DNA from: Candidatus Ribeiella danica
GTDB taxonomy: Bacteria > Chloroflexota > Chloroflexia > Chloroflexales > Roseiflexaceae
Assembly (NCBI GenBank): GCA_016717335.1
Contig: JADKFS010000006.1
Coordinates: 1 to 64,000, forward strand
Reading direction: 5' to 3'
Length of the DNA: 64,000 bases
Shown: positions 26,800-34,002 of the stretch, in pieces
Layout of the letters: each line of letters begins with the position of its first letter
How positions within the stretch are numbered: the first letter of the stretch is position 1
Notes under the pieces: generated by a model
Told to the model about the DNA's origin: nothing
Seen by the model: only the letters and a program-made list of their open reading frames with translations
The model's database searches: none
Translations under genes and position numbers: made by a program

Positions 26800-27052
26800 A
26801 CGATATGCTCTGGCTGGTACTCGGTAACCAGACGTCGGGGACAGCGGGGCGGGCGAGGCGAGGGCGCGGCAGGTCGGGGGCGCGCGGGTCGCTGCGACGA
26901 CGTCAGGGCATGCGAAGGGTGCAGAGCCTCCGGCGAGAGTATACCATGCATCCTAAACGTGCGTGAAGGGCCTTTTCGCACATTGATCAGGTGAGAGCAA
27001 TTACAAGCCTTCGTTCCCTACGGCTTGGCATGCAAAGCCACCAAAATTGCGC

Positions 27053-27453
27053 CTACTCGCAGCCAATCCCATCACGATCCCGGTCGAAGCGATGCGGATC
27101 GGGCGCAAGCACACCGAACCGGCGATACGGGACATCCGCACATTCGAGATCTGGCGGCGCCGGCGGGATGCAGGCGTCGGGGTAGGGCGGGTCGCAGCTC
27201 GCTGCCGGCGCTGGCGCGTAGGTGTACTCGAAGGTGTAGCCCTGCGCGAGCAGCTCCTGGTTGACCATCGGCCCGTCAGGCAGCCAGAGATAGCGCAGCA
27301 GCCGGTCGTACCGATCGCGGTCGCCCTGGCTCGAGTCCGCCTCGACGGCGACGGTCTGCCCATCGAGGAGCTCGTGCGCCTTGGCCGAGGCCGCGCGCCC
27401 AAAGCACTCGACAGCGCCGCGCAGGTCGACGACCTCGGGCGTGTCGATGCCGA
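27053..27453 (-). pseudogene. Staphylococcal nuclease-like domain with Excalibur motif (5'-truncated)
   Basis: One frame reads IGIDTPEVVDLRGAVECFGR, AASAKAHELLDGQTVAVEAD, RDRYDRLLRYLWLPDGPMVN, then a Pro/Cys linker and the Excalibur calcium-binding end DPHRFDRDRDGIGCE. Conserved SNase residues (DTPE, Glu-Cys-Phe-Gly, DRYDR..RY) are present. A TGA directly precedes IGIDT, and the first SNase strands and any signal peptide are not found. It is therefore a truncated secreted nuclease or frameshifted copy. Confidence 0.6.
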
Positions 27454-27475
27454 TTCATTGCGCGACCGGCGCGAA

Positions 27476-27646
27476 CTAGAGGAATTCGATATGGTTGACC
27501 ATCGCGGCCGAGTCGAGGATAGTGGCAATCTCCATGAGCAGCTCGGCCTCCTGCGGGGTGGTCACGTCCACGCCACGACGGCGCAGCCCGGCCGCGACCG
27601 CCGGCGCGACGTGCTCATCCAGCGCGAAGCGGATCGGGTCAGGCAC
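27476..27646 (-). pseudogene. DUF5615 toxin with internal deletion
   Basis: 57 codons: PDPIRFALDEHVAPAVAAGL, RRRGVDVTTPQEAELLME and then directly ATILDSAAMVNHIEFL and stop. The first part is the N-terminus and the last the C-terminal helix of DUF5615 PIN-like toxins. The ~55 residues between, including the TKD/TQD active-site strand, are missing. Start GTG overlaps the DUF433 stop. An inactive toxin behind an intact antitoxin. Confidence 0.65.
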
Positions 27647-27941
27647 GGTGGCGCTCGCCGACCTTCGAGGGGAAGCGCGCGCGCAGCTCGGCCACCAGCG
27701 CCTCGCCGCGCGCCAGCTCGGCGTCGATCGCAGCCCGGTGATCGTGGTAGTAGGCCAGCGCGGCGTAGACCTGGCCCAGCGTCAGCTGGTAGTCGGTCGC
27801 GATCTCGTCAACGCTCTGGCCCAGTCGCTCGTGCCAGATCGCCACGTCCTGCACGCTGATGCGGTGGCCTTTGATGTGCGGCTTGCCGCCAAGCACGCCG
27901 GGCGTACTCACAATATGCTCGGTGATACCATCGATCGCCAC
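27639..27941 (-). CDS. DUF433 antitoxin
   Basis: About 100 residues from GTG 27941, with AAGGAGGGATACC upstream. VAIDGITEHIVSTPGVLGGK, PHIKGHRISVQDVAIWHERL and SVDEIATDYQLTLGQVYAAL are the DUF433 signature. The extra C-terminal helix (ELARGEALVAELRARFPSKV) is typical of toxin-binding tails. Its partner toxin gene downstream is internally deleted, so this antitoxin is now an orphan. Confidence 0.8.
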   Translation of the reverse strand: MAIDGITEHIVSTPGVLGGKPHIKGHRISVQDVAIWHERLGQSVDEIATDYQLTLGQVYAALAYYHDHRAAIDAELARGEALVAELRARFPSKVGERHRA

Positions 27942-28149
27942 GGTATCCCTCCTTGCTCGCTGCCATGATAGCACATAGAAGGCGCCAACGGAGGCCAGCA
28001 GAGCAGGCGGCCAGGGAGGGCGGCCACAGAGGTGCTTCTGCCTCCCTACTCGCCCTCGTCAGCCCGTCATCCTCCCGTAACGAACGCGGGTGCGTCGTAG
28101 CAAGCATGCCGTGGTATCCTCTGCGTCCCTTGACGAGACGGAGGAGGCC

Positions 28150-28371
28150 ATGTGCGAGCTACAAACGGACGTCGTCGCCGATCGGCGGGTGCGGCTGGTC
28201 GCCCATCCCGGCGGGCGCTACGCGGTGACGATCGAGGTGTGGGGGCCGGAGGGCTGGGAAGACATCAGCCTGCTATCGGACCAAAATCTGGACCTGCACA
28301 CCGCCAGCCTGTGCTACCGGCTGCGGCGGACCGAGCAGCTGGCGCGGGCGGTCGCCTGGGAGCAGCCGTGA
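28150..28371 (+). CDS. Small hypothetical protein
   Basis: 73 residues, starting MCELQTDVVADRRVRLVAHP with GGAGGCC upstream. PGGRYAVTIEVWGPEGWEDI looks like a small beta-sheet. Not recognised. It overlaps the next small ORF by GTGA. A copy of its leader and first codons occurs at 44512-44606, which supports it as a real transcribed unit that has been duplicated. Confidence 0.5.
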   Translation: MCELQTDVVADRRVRLVAHPGGRYAVTIEVWGPEGWEDISLLSDQNLDLHTASLCYRLRRTEQLARAVAWEQP

Positions 28372-28574
28372 GCGCCGAGCGCGACCCGGCCGAGGATCGG
28401 CTGCGCGACACGGCGCACGACGCCTGCATGGCGTTCTGGCGCGAGGCGGACACGCCGGCCCCCGAGCAGCTCTGGCGGGCCTACTGCGCGGCCCAGGCGC
28501 GCTACGGCGACTACCTGCTGGAGCGGGTCATCCAGTCGTGCCGGTCGATCGCGCCGGTCGGCATATCCGCCTGA
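28368..28574 (+). CDS. Small hypothetical helical protein
   Basis: 68 residues from GTG 28368: SAERDPAEDRLRDTAHDACM, AFWREADTPAPEQLWRAYCA and RYGDYLLERVIQSCRSIA. It is all-alpha in appearance and unrecognised. GTGA overlap with the preceding ORF suggests translational coupling as a pair, in the manner of toxin-antitoxin genes, but there is no further evidence. Confidence 0.45.
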   Translation: MSAERDPAEDRLRDTAHDACMAFWREADTPAPEQLWRAYCAAQARYGDYLLERVIQSCRSIAPVGISA

Positions 28575-28719
28575 TCGTGTAGGCGACCGGCAGAGGCCAC
28601 CGTGCGGAAGACAGATGACATTGCGACAATCGTGGCACACCCGGCGGCGGCAGCGCTGCCAGGCTATACTACCGCTTACACTGTGCGCCGCTCATAGCCG
28701 ATAAGGTGGGAGACACGCA

Positions 28720-28980
28720 ATGGATGCCATCCGTATCTACACGATCGTCGAGCAGGACGGCGAGATCCACCTCGCGAATATGCCGATCAAGCGCGGCCAG
28801 CGTGTCGAGATGATTGTGTTGACCGAGTCGCCTGCCACCGGCGAGCGCCCGCCACTCACTGCGGCCGGCCTGCTGTCCTCCGGTCTAGTTGGCCTGTGGG
28901 AAGGGCGCGAGGACATCGCCGATAGCTCGGCGTTCGCCCGCCAGCTGCGCGACCAGGCGCAGCACCGCAATCGCTCGTAG
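28720..28980 (+). CDS. Putative VapB-like antitoxin
   Basis: 86 residues: MDAIRIYTIVEQDGEIHLAN, MPIKRGQRVEMIVLTESPAT, GLLSSGLVGLWEGREDIADS and AFARQLRDQAQHRNRS. The N-terminal half resembles short AbrB-like/UPF antitoxins. The C-terminal 'DS.AFARQLR' tail is common in proteins sitting before PIN toxins. GGTGGGAG precedes the ATG. The next codons after the stop are the start of a PIN domain, now truncated, so it lacks a toxin here. A broken copy lies at 9262. Confidence 0.6.
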   Translation: MDAIRIYTIVEQDGEIHLANMPIKRGQRVEMIVLTESPATGERPPLTAAGLLSSGLVGLWEGREDIADSSAFARQLRDQAQHRNRS

Positions 28981-29222
28981 CCGCTGCTGCTGCTCGACAC
29001 CGCTATCATGTTGGACGCTGCATGTGCAACCAGGAATGTGGTATGGTACAATCAAATTTGACTGCGGAAGATATTCAGGCGTGCCTGAGCTTTGCTGCGG
29101 ACCGCGACCATCACATCCTTGTGGCAGCATGAAACTGCTCTTTGATCATCATCTATCCCGCAAGCTCGTCGGACGACTTGAAGATCTGTTCCCAGGTTCA
29201 AGCCATGTCGTTTTCCGTGGCT
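28981..29222 (+). pseudogene. Collapsed toxin-antitoxin remnants (PIN start, DUF433 end, DUF5615 start)
   Basis: PLLLLDTAIMLDA (start of a PIN toxin) runs into the end of a DUF433 gene (LTAEDIQACLSFAADRD) and then MKLLFDHHLSRKLVGRLEDL of DUF5615, which stops after 27 codons at SHVVFRG. The sequence matches 9484-9941. Relative to that copy it lacks bases 9564-9770, and it is cut off in the toxin. It is a deleted duplicate of the 9.5-10.2 kb module. Confidence 0.65.
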
Positions 29223-29404
29223 AAGGCGCTGCGCGTGCTGTCGTTCATCGTTCGCTCCCGCATCATCGTGTGGTCTAGCACGGCATCAGCGTCGAGCATG
29301 GTGATGCCGCCGGAGTAGCACCCGCGCTTTCGAAGGCCGGCGGGCACTGGCGCTGCTCGAAGTCAAAGAGCAACGGCTTCGGGACCTGGAAGCGCTGGAT
29401 CTCC

Positions 29405-29906
29405 TCATTGCTGCGCTCCTCGTGCCAACCAAGCCCGCATATCCAAACTCATGCTCTTCATGGAAATGGGCGAAGAAATCACTCGGTTTGACGGACTCAG
29501 CTTCCAACCATGGAAGATAGCGCACTGGATCGCTGAGGACTGCATCGGGTAAACCTTCGATGGCGGCGAACATCTGCTGAAATACGTGATGCGATTCATC
29601 CAGGACTTCACGCACCGAGCGGCCGTGATTGGACTCATAGATCCACGCATTGATTTCATCCAGATCCACGTCAGCTTGGAGGTGCGCTGGCCAGGGTGAG
29701 GGCGGCTCCCCTTCGCCACGTTGTGCCGCTTGTAAGCGGGCGACCGTTCGGTGCCGCCAGCCGGTCAGGTGCGCGATGATGTCCTTGATCGACCAGTCAG
29801 CAGCCGCGCCGGGCTGATCCATCCGCGCCTCGCCAATCTGGTCGAGCAGCGCTTCCCATCGCCGATACTCTTCCCGCACCCCCTGCAACAGTTCAGACTT
29901 GTTCAT
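29405..29906 (-). CDS. ClbS/DfsB-like four-helix bundle protein (DinB superfamily), one frameshift
   Basis: From ATG 29906 (AGGAGGTATCC upstream): MNKSELLQGVREEYRRWEAL, PGAAADWSIKDIIAHLTGWR, INAWIYESNHGRSVREVLDE and FFAHFHEEHE. After one extra T in GAGTTTGG (about 29443) the normal ending LDMRAWLARGAQQ and stop at 29405 is read. Uncorrected, the frame runs on to 29286. Family members are often small-molecule resistance or stress proteins (ClbS hydrolyses colibactin); the target here is unknown. The segment 29223-29404 holds no other supportable gene. Confidence 0.75.
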
Positions 29907-29939
29907 GGATACCTCCTTCTGTACCATCGCTGCTCGCGT

Positions 29940-30080
29940 AGTCTACCACGGAAAATGGTGGATGGCAGGATTGTATGTCATCGCCCGCCCCGCTGGCCAG
30001 AATCAGGTCGATCAGCGCCAGCACGCGGTCGTCGGCGATCCGGCGGGCGAGCAGGCGGCGCAGCACCTCGAGGTTTTCAT
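29940..30080 (-). pseudogene. DGR-type reverse transcriptase remnant B
   Basis: An RT leader and ATG (30080, GGAGCGATGAAAAC) match the leader and ATG of remnant A at 37046. After four codons the sequence jumps, one frame off, to EVLRRLLARRIADDRVLALI followed by DLILASGAG. This is the palm region of bacterial retron/DGR-like RTs just before the catalytic strand. It then runs out into the start of the 29906 gene. So only the first codons and ~35 internal residues survive. It lies 133 bp behind a NACHT-SUMF1 gene, exactly as remnant A does. Confidence 0.6.
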
Positions 30081-30213
30081 CGCTCCGCTTACCAAAAAAT
30101 ACGCGATTCGCGCCTGCGGCGCGTGCAAGGGGGCATTGCCCCCAACCGCATAACCGATAGCCGATAGCCGATAATCATCAGCGCCCGCAGAACTATCGGC
30201 TATCGGCTATCGA
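30081..30213 (-). repeat. 133-bp DGR spacer with inverted repeats (copy 1)
   Basis: Between the NACHT-SUMF1 stop and the RT start this 133-bp stretch is nearly identical to 37047-37179. It contains GGGGGCATTGCCCCC, and CCGATAGCCGATAGCCGAT (30154-30172) facing ATCGGCTATCGGCTATCG (30194-30211). Hairpins just behind a variable repeat are a known aid to DGR retrohoming. They may also act as terminators. Confidence 0.7.
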
Positions 30214-33200
30214 CTATCGGCTATTCGTGCGATACCGGGCAAGACGAAAGCCGACGACGTCGTAATGGTAGTCGGGCGTGAGGTCGTTACGGCCGGACGC
30301 GCGCAGGTAGATCGAAAGATCGAACCAGCCGCCGCCGCGAAGTGTAAATAGTTCTTTCGATGGGTCGTCCGGTGCCTCGCGTCCATCATCCGGTTCATAC
30401 GGGTACGGTCGGTAGATACTGCGGGTCCACTCCCACACGTTGCCGGCCAGGTCCAGCACGCCCTCGGGTGTTGCGCCTGCTGAGAAGCAGCCCACCGCCG
30501 TCGTGCCCTTGTAGATCTGATTGAAGTTGGCGCGCTCGCCGTCCGGCTGCGGTTCGCCCCAGGGATACGGCCGGCGCTCCACGCCGCGCGCCGCATACTC
30601 CCACTCGGCCTCGGAAGGTAGTGTGTAGATGGATTTGTCGGGATTATACACCTGGTTCTGCGTCAGCCAGCGGCAAAACGCGGTCGCCTCATACCACGAT
30701 ACGCCGACCACCGGGTGATTCGGGCGATCTCTTCCGAACTGTTCGTTGTCCCACCACTCGGGCTGGTCCTTGTGGGTGCGGCGCTGCCACTCCTGTAGCC
30801 CTTCCGTCGCGGCGTCGTCGCGCGCCAGCCAGTCCCGCGCGGCAGCATCCCACCACGGCTTTGCAGGGTCGTACCCGCCGTCGTCCAGAAAGCGCTGGTA
30901 TTGCGCGTTGGTAATGGGAGTGCGTCCAATCGCGAATGCGGGCAGTTGGAGCGGTGCCTCCGTCGCGTTAGTCTCACGCTTCGCGAAAACGTCGGCGTAG
31001 CGCTCTGCCTGGCCCTCGCCTCGTTCCTGCCAATAGGTCAGCCACAGCGCACGCACATGCTCTGTTTGTGCGGCGGGAATGCCCAGCACCACCGACGCGC
31101 CGGGCAGCTCGACCATCGCCGGCGGCAGGCCGCACGCGCCCGGCCGTGGGTCGCCGAGCTGGCCCAGGCGCACACCGGCATGCACGCGCTCGGCCGCCGG
31201 CAGCTCCGTGCCCTCGACCACCCCCGCCAGCGCCTGCGCCAGCTCCCCCCGCAGCGCCGTGAACTCGTCGCCGCTGCGCTCCAGCCGGTCCCAGCCGACA
31301 TCCGCGGCCAGCTCGGCCGCGAAGATGCTGTCGCGCTGGCGCTGCGCCAGATCGCGCTTGCCCGTACGCAGCAGCCGGCTGAGCAGCTGGTAGGGCATGG
31401 CCAGCGCGCCTTCGCTCACCAGGTGCCCGATGCCCAGCACGATCGGCACGCGCCAGCGGTCGTCGCCACGCCGCTCCATGATCCGATCGACGAACCCAAC
31501 GCCGCGGATCAGCTCCAGCCCGGCCAGGTACTCCTGGAAGGTCTGGTGCGGAAAGGCGTAGGCATCGCCCGCGTCGCTGGCCTGCAGCAGCCCGGCGCGC
31601 ACGTCGGTGTACTCCAGGAAGCGCCTGGCGCCCTCGTGCGGGTTGGGGTGCTTGAGCCGCTCCAGCTCGTCGGCGACCAGCTCGCGCAAGTCCGACCGGC
31701 GCAGCCGGCCGACGTCGCCGGGCGCGGCGGCTTCATGCGCCGCGTAGGCGGTGCGCGCCAGCAATGGCCGCAGCGTCTTCACGTCGGCGTCGGGCAGGCC
31801 GATGTAGTGCATGAGCGAGCCGTAGTCGGTCTCGTCCCGGCCGGCGATCTCCCACTGCACCAGCAGAATGTCCAGGCAGCGCGCGTACAGGCTGACGCGA
31901 TCCTCCGGCAGGCGCCCATCGTTCAGGTGCACCAGCGCCATAATCGTCAGCAGCAGCGGCCGGACGCTCAGCCGCTTTAAGTCGTCGCGCTCGACCACCG
32001 CGCGCTGGAGCGCCGCGACGCGCGCGTCGCGCCGGGCCGGCGGCATCCGGCTGGCAGCGGCGGCAGCGGCGTACCAGGCCTGAATGAAGGCCTGCACCTG
32101 GCCGGGGGTCCAGTCGGCCAGGGTGGCGGTGGGCCAGCCCGCCAGCTGCCACTGCTGGTTCTGCTCGCCGTCATAGGCCCGCACGCGGCAGGCCACGACG
32201 ATGCGGCAGCGCGGCTGCTCGGCGGCGAAGGCCTGGACGGCGGCGACGACCTGGCGGCGCGAGTCGCCGCCGGCGACTTCGTCCAGGCCGTCGAGCAGCA
32301 GCAGGACGTGGCCGCGCGCCAGCTCGGCCCGCACGGCGGCGACGACGTCTCTGGTCGCGCCGTGATCGTTCAGATGTGCGTCGATCGCGGCCCACAGATC
32401 GGCGGCGCTGCCATTGTGGCCGTTCAGCGCGGCCAGGCGCCGCGCCAGCGGCAGCAGCGGCATGAACAGCGGGATCAGCTGACCGTTCAGGCCGAGCGTC
32501 TGCCAGCCGTGGAGCTGACTGTTCACGTCGAGCGTATCGTCCAGGCCGGCGCGCGCCAGGGTGAGCGCCAGGTAGCGCAGCGCGGTGCTCTTGCCGCTGC
32601 CCGGCTCGCCCAGCAGCACCAGGCGCGGGCTGGCGGCAATCGCCTCGGTGACGAGCTGCGGGCCGGAGAAGACCAGGCGATCGGCGTCCTGCGCGCGCCG
32701 CCGCACGTCGTCGAGTGCGAGCGTCTCCAGCGCGCGGCCGGCGAGTCGGGTCGCGCCAGGGAGCCCCAGCGGTCCGTCGCTGTCCAGATCCGTGTCGACG
32801 GCCGTGAGCTGATCGCCCGGCTCGCGGCGCTGCGCGCGTACGGCCTGGCGCTGCTGCGCCGGCAGCAGCTGCGCGCCCGTGTGCTGCGCCAGGTACGATT
32901 GGGCATCGAACTGCTGCAGGTCGGCGCCTTCAAATACCTCGCGCTCGGCCAGCTCAGTCGTCGCAAGCTGCGTGTAGACCTGGTCAAGGTCGATCTGGAG
33001 CACATCGGTGGCGGTCTTCTGCTCGCGGACGCCGCGCAGGGGCAGCAGGCCGCACTGGCTGGCGAGCCAGCGCAGGTAGCCGGCCAGGAGCTGCCGGGCG
33101 CTGTGGGTGCGCTCGCCGACGATGTACAGGTCGCCGTGGACGTCGCCGGCGACCGCCGCCGCGATCGTGGCGTAGCCACTGATGTGCTGGGTATGGCCGC

Positions 33201-33327
33201 GCGCGGCGGGCGGCGCTGCAGCCTCCTTTTCGGCGATAAGCTGCTCGAACATCGCGCGCGCTGCCGCATCGGGTGCGGCGTCGCGCAGGGCGCGCAGAAA
33301 GTCAAGCTGTGTGGCGAGGTCGCTCAT
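30214..33327 (-). CDS. NACHT ATPase-SUMF1 (FGE-like) protein 1, candidate DGR target
   Basis: 1037 residues from ATG 33327, the start shared with paralogue 2 (MSD.A.QLDFLR..RDAAPDA). The N-terminal effector-like region includes VAGDVHGDLYIVGERT. NACHT: Walker A LLGEPGSGKSTALRYLALTL (~237), Walker B HVLLLLDGLDEVAGGDSRRQ (~336), FPHQTFQEYLAGLELI. The C-terminal SUMF1/FGE domain (~740-1037) has ITNAQYQRFLDDGG, VVGVSWYEATAFCRWLTQ, LPSEAEWEYAARGV and GNVWEWTRS. The end LRGGGW...LRAS.R..LTPD..Y..VGFRLAR has the C-type-lectin layout of DGR variable regions. A longer upstream frame through 21-bp repeats is open but unsupported. Confidence 0.88.
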   Translation of the reverse strand: MSDLATQLDFLRALRDAAPDAAARAMFEQLIAEKEAAAPPAARGHTQHISGYATIAAAVAGDVHGDLYIVGERTHSARQLLAGYLRWLASQCGLLPLRGVREQKTATDVLQIDLDQVYTQLATTELAEREVFEGADLQQFDAQSYLAQHTGAQLLPAQQRQAVRAQRREPGDQLTAVDTDLDSDGPLGLPGATRLAGRALETLALDDVRRRAQDADRLVFSGPQLVTEAIAASPRLVLLGEPGSGKSTALRYLALTLARAGLDDTLDVNSQLHGWQTLGLNGQLIPLFMPLLPLARRLAALNGHNGSAADLWAAIDAHLNDHGATRDVVAAVRAELARGHVLLLLDGLDEVAGGDSRRQVVAAVQAFAAEQPRCRIVVACRVRAYDGEQNQQWQLAGWPTATLADWTPGQVQAFIQAWYAAAAAASRMPPARRDARVAALQRAVVERDDLKRLSVRPLLLTIMALVHLNDGRLPEDRVSLYARCLDILLVQWEIAGRDETDYGSLMHYIGLPDADVKTLRPLLARTAYAAHEAAAPGDVGRLRRSDLRELVADELERLKHPNPHEGARRFLEYTDVRAGLLQASDAGDAYAFPHQTFQEYLAGLELIRGVGFVDRIMERRGDDRWRVPIVLGIGHLVSEGALAMPYQLLSRLLRTGKRDLAQRQRDSIFAAELAADVGWDRLERSGDEFTALRGELAQALAGVVEGTELPAAERVHAGVRLGQLGDPRPGACGLPPAMVELPGASVVLGIPAAQTEHVRALWLTYWQERGEGQAERYADVFAKRETNATEAPLQLPAFAIGRTPITNAQYQRFLDDGGYDPAKPWWDAAARDWLARDDAATEGLQEWQRRTHKDQPEWWDNEQFGRDRPNHPVVGVSWYEATAFCRWLTQNQVYNPDKSIYTLPSEAEWEYAARGVERRPYPWGEPQPDGERANFNQIYKGTTAVGCFSAGATPEGVLDLAGNVWEWTRSIYRPYPYEPDDGREAPDDPSKELFTLRGGGWFDLSIYLRASGRNDLTPDYHYDVVGFRLARYRTNSR
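30232..30327 (-). other. Variable repeat VR1 (DGR-like)
   Basis: The last ~95 bp of gene 1, aligned with VR2 and VR3, differ almost only where the codons correspond to template adenines (for example W-FDL, IYLRAS-G, R-NDL, PDY-H-YDV). The 3' part CGGGCAAGACGAAAGCCGACG (plus strand) is identical in all three and in the template-like copy at 40317. One silent CGC/CGT difference is outside the adenine rule. Confidence 0.75.
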
Positions 33328-33447
33328 CGGCGCTGCTCCCATTGTTACTTCTATGTGATAAACGCGCGACACGATAGGATTCGAACGCGGGAGGGCGGAA
33401 CCGTTGGCCGGGCGAAAGGGAAGCGATCTCCTCCGCTGCTCTTGCGG

Positions 33448-33720
33448 CAGACCCTCTGCGGCCTGCGGCAGACCTTCTGCAGCCTGCAACAGACCCTCTG
33501 CGGCCTGCGACAGACCCTCTGCGGCCTGCAACAGACCTTCTGCAGCCTGCAACAGACCTTCTGCAGCCTGCAACAGACCCTCTGCAGCCTGCAACAGACC
33601 CTCTGCAGCCTGCAACAGACCTTCTGCAGCCTGCAACAGACCTTCTGCAGCCTGCAACAGACCTTCTGCAGCCTGCAACAGACCTTCTGCAGCCTGCGGC
33701 AGACCTTCTGCGGCCTGCGA
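33448..33720 (-). repeat. 13 tandem 21-bp repeats upstream of NACHT-SUMF1 gene 1
   Basis: Thirteen units of 21 bp, consensus CAGACCYTCTGCAGCCTGCA+A on the plus strand, begin at 33448 and are spaced exactly 21. On the minus strand one frame reads the heptad LLQAAEG repeatedly and is open into the gene at 33327. All frames stay open because the unit is a multiple of three, so openness is not proof of coding. The region 33328-34002 holds these repeats and the hairpins that follow. Confidence 0.9.
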
Positions 33721-33778
33721 CAGGCCCTCACGCCCCCCCCTGCCCCCTCTCCCGCTTGCGGGAGAGGGGGGATTTCTT

Positions 33779-33821
33779 GGCGGTATGGCGGTTTCGGCTT
33801 TGCCGAAACCGCCATACCGCC
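33779..33821. repeat. 20-bp-stem hairpin element (family member 1)
   Basis: GGCGGTATGGCGGTTTCGGC, a TTT loop, and the exact complement form a perfect 20-bp stem. It is flanked by two more hairpins, CCCCTCTCCCGC-TTG-CGGGAGAGGGG (left) and CCCCCTCCCCT-GGC-AGGGGAGGGGG (right). The same tip and the same neighbouring hairpin recur at 53446-53520 with different outer arms. Confidence 0.8.
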
Positions 33822-34002
33822 AGCTATGTCCCCCTCCCCTGGCAGGGGAGGGGGCAGGGGGTGGGGTCCTCATCGCGTTAAGGTAACGCCTATGCCTTGC
33901 AACCCCCACGGGCCGCGCGCCCTCCCGCGCTATCCGGACCAGTGCTCGCCGCAGCGTGCCGCTCACGCCGGAACACAGGACACAGCACGCATAATAAATG
34001 CT

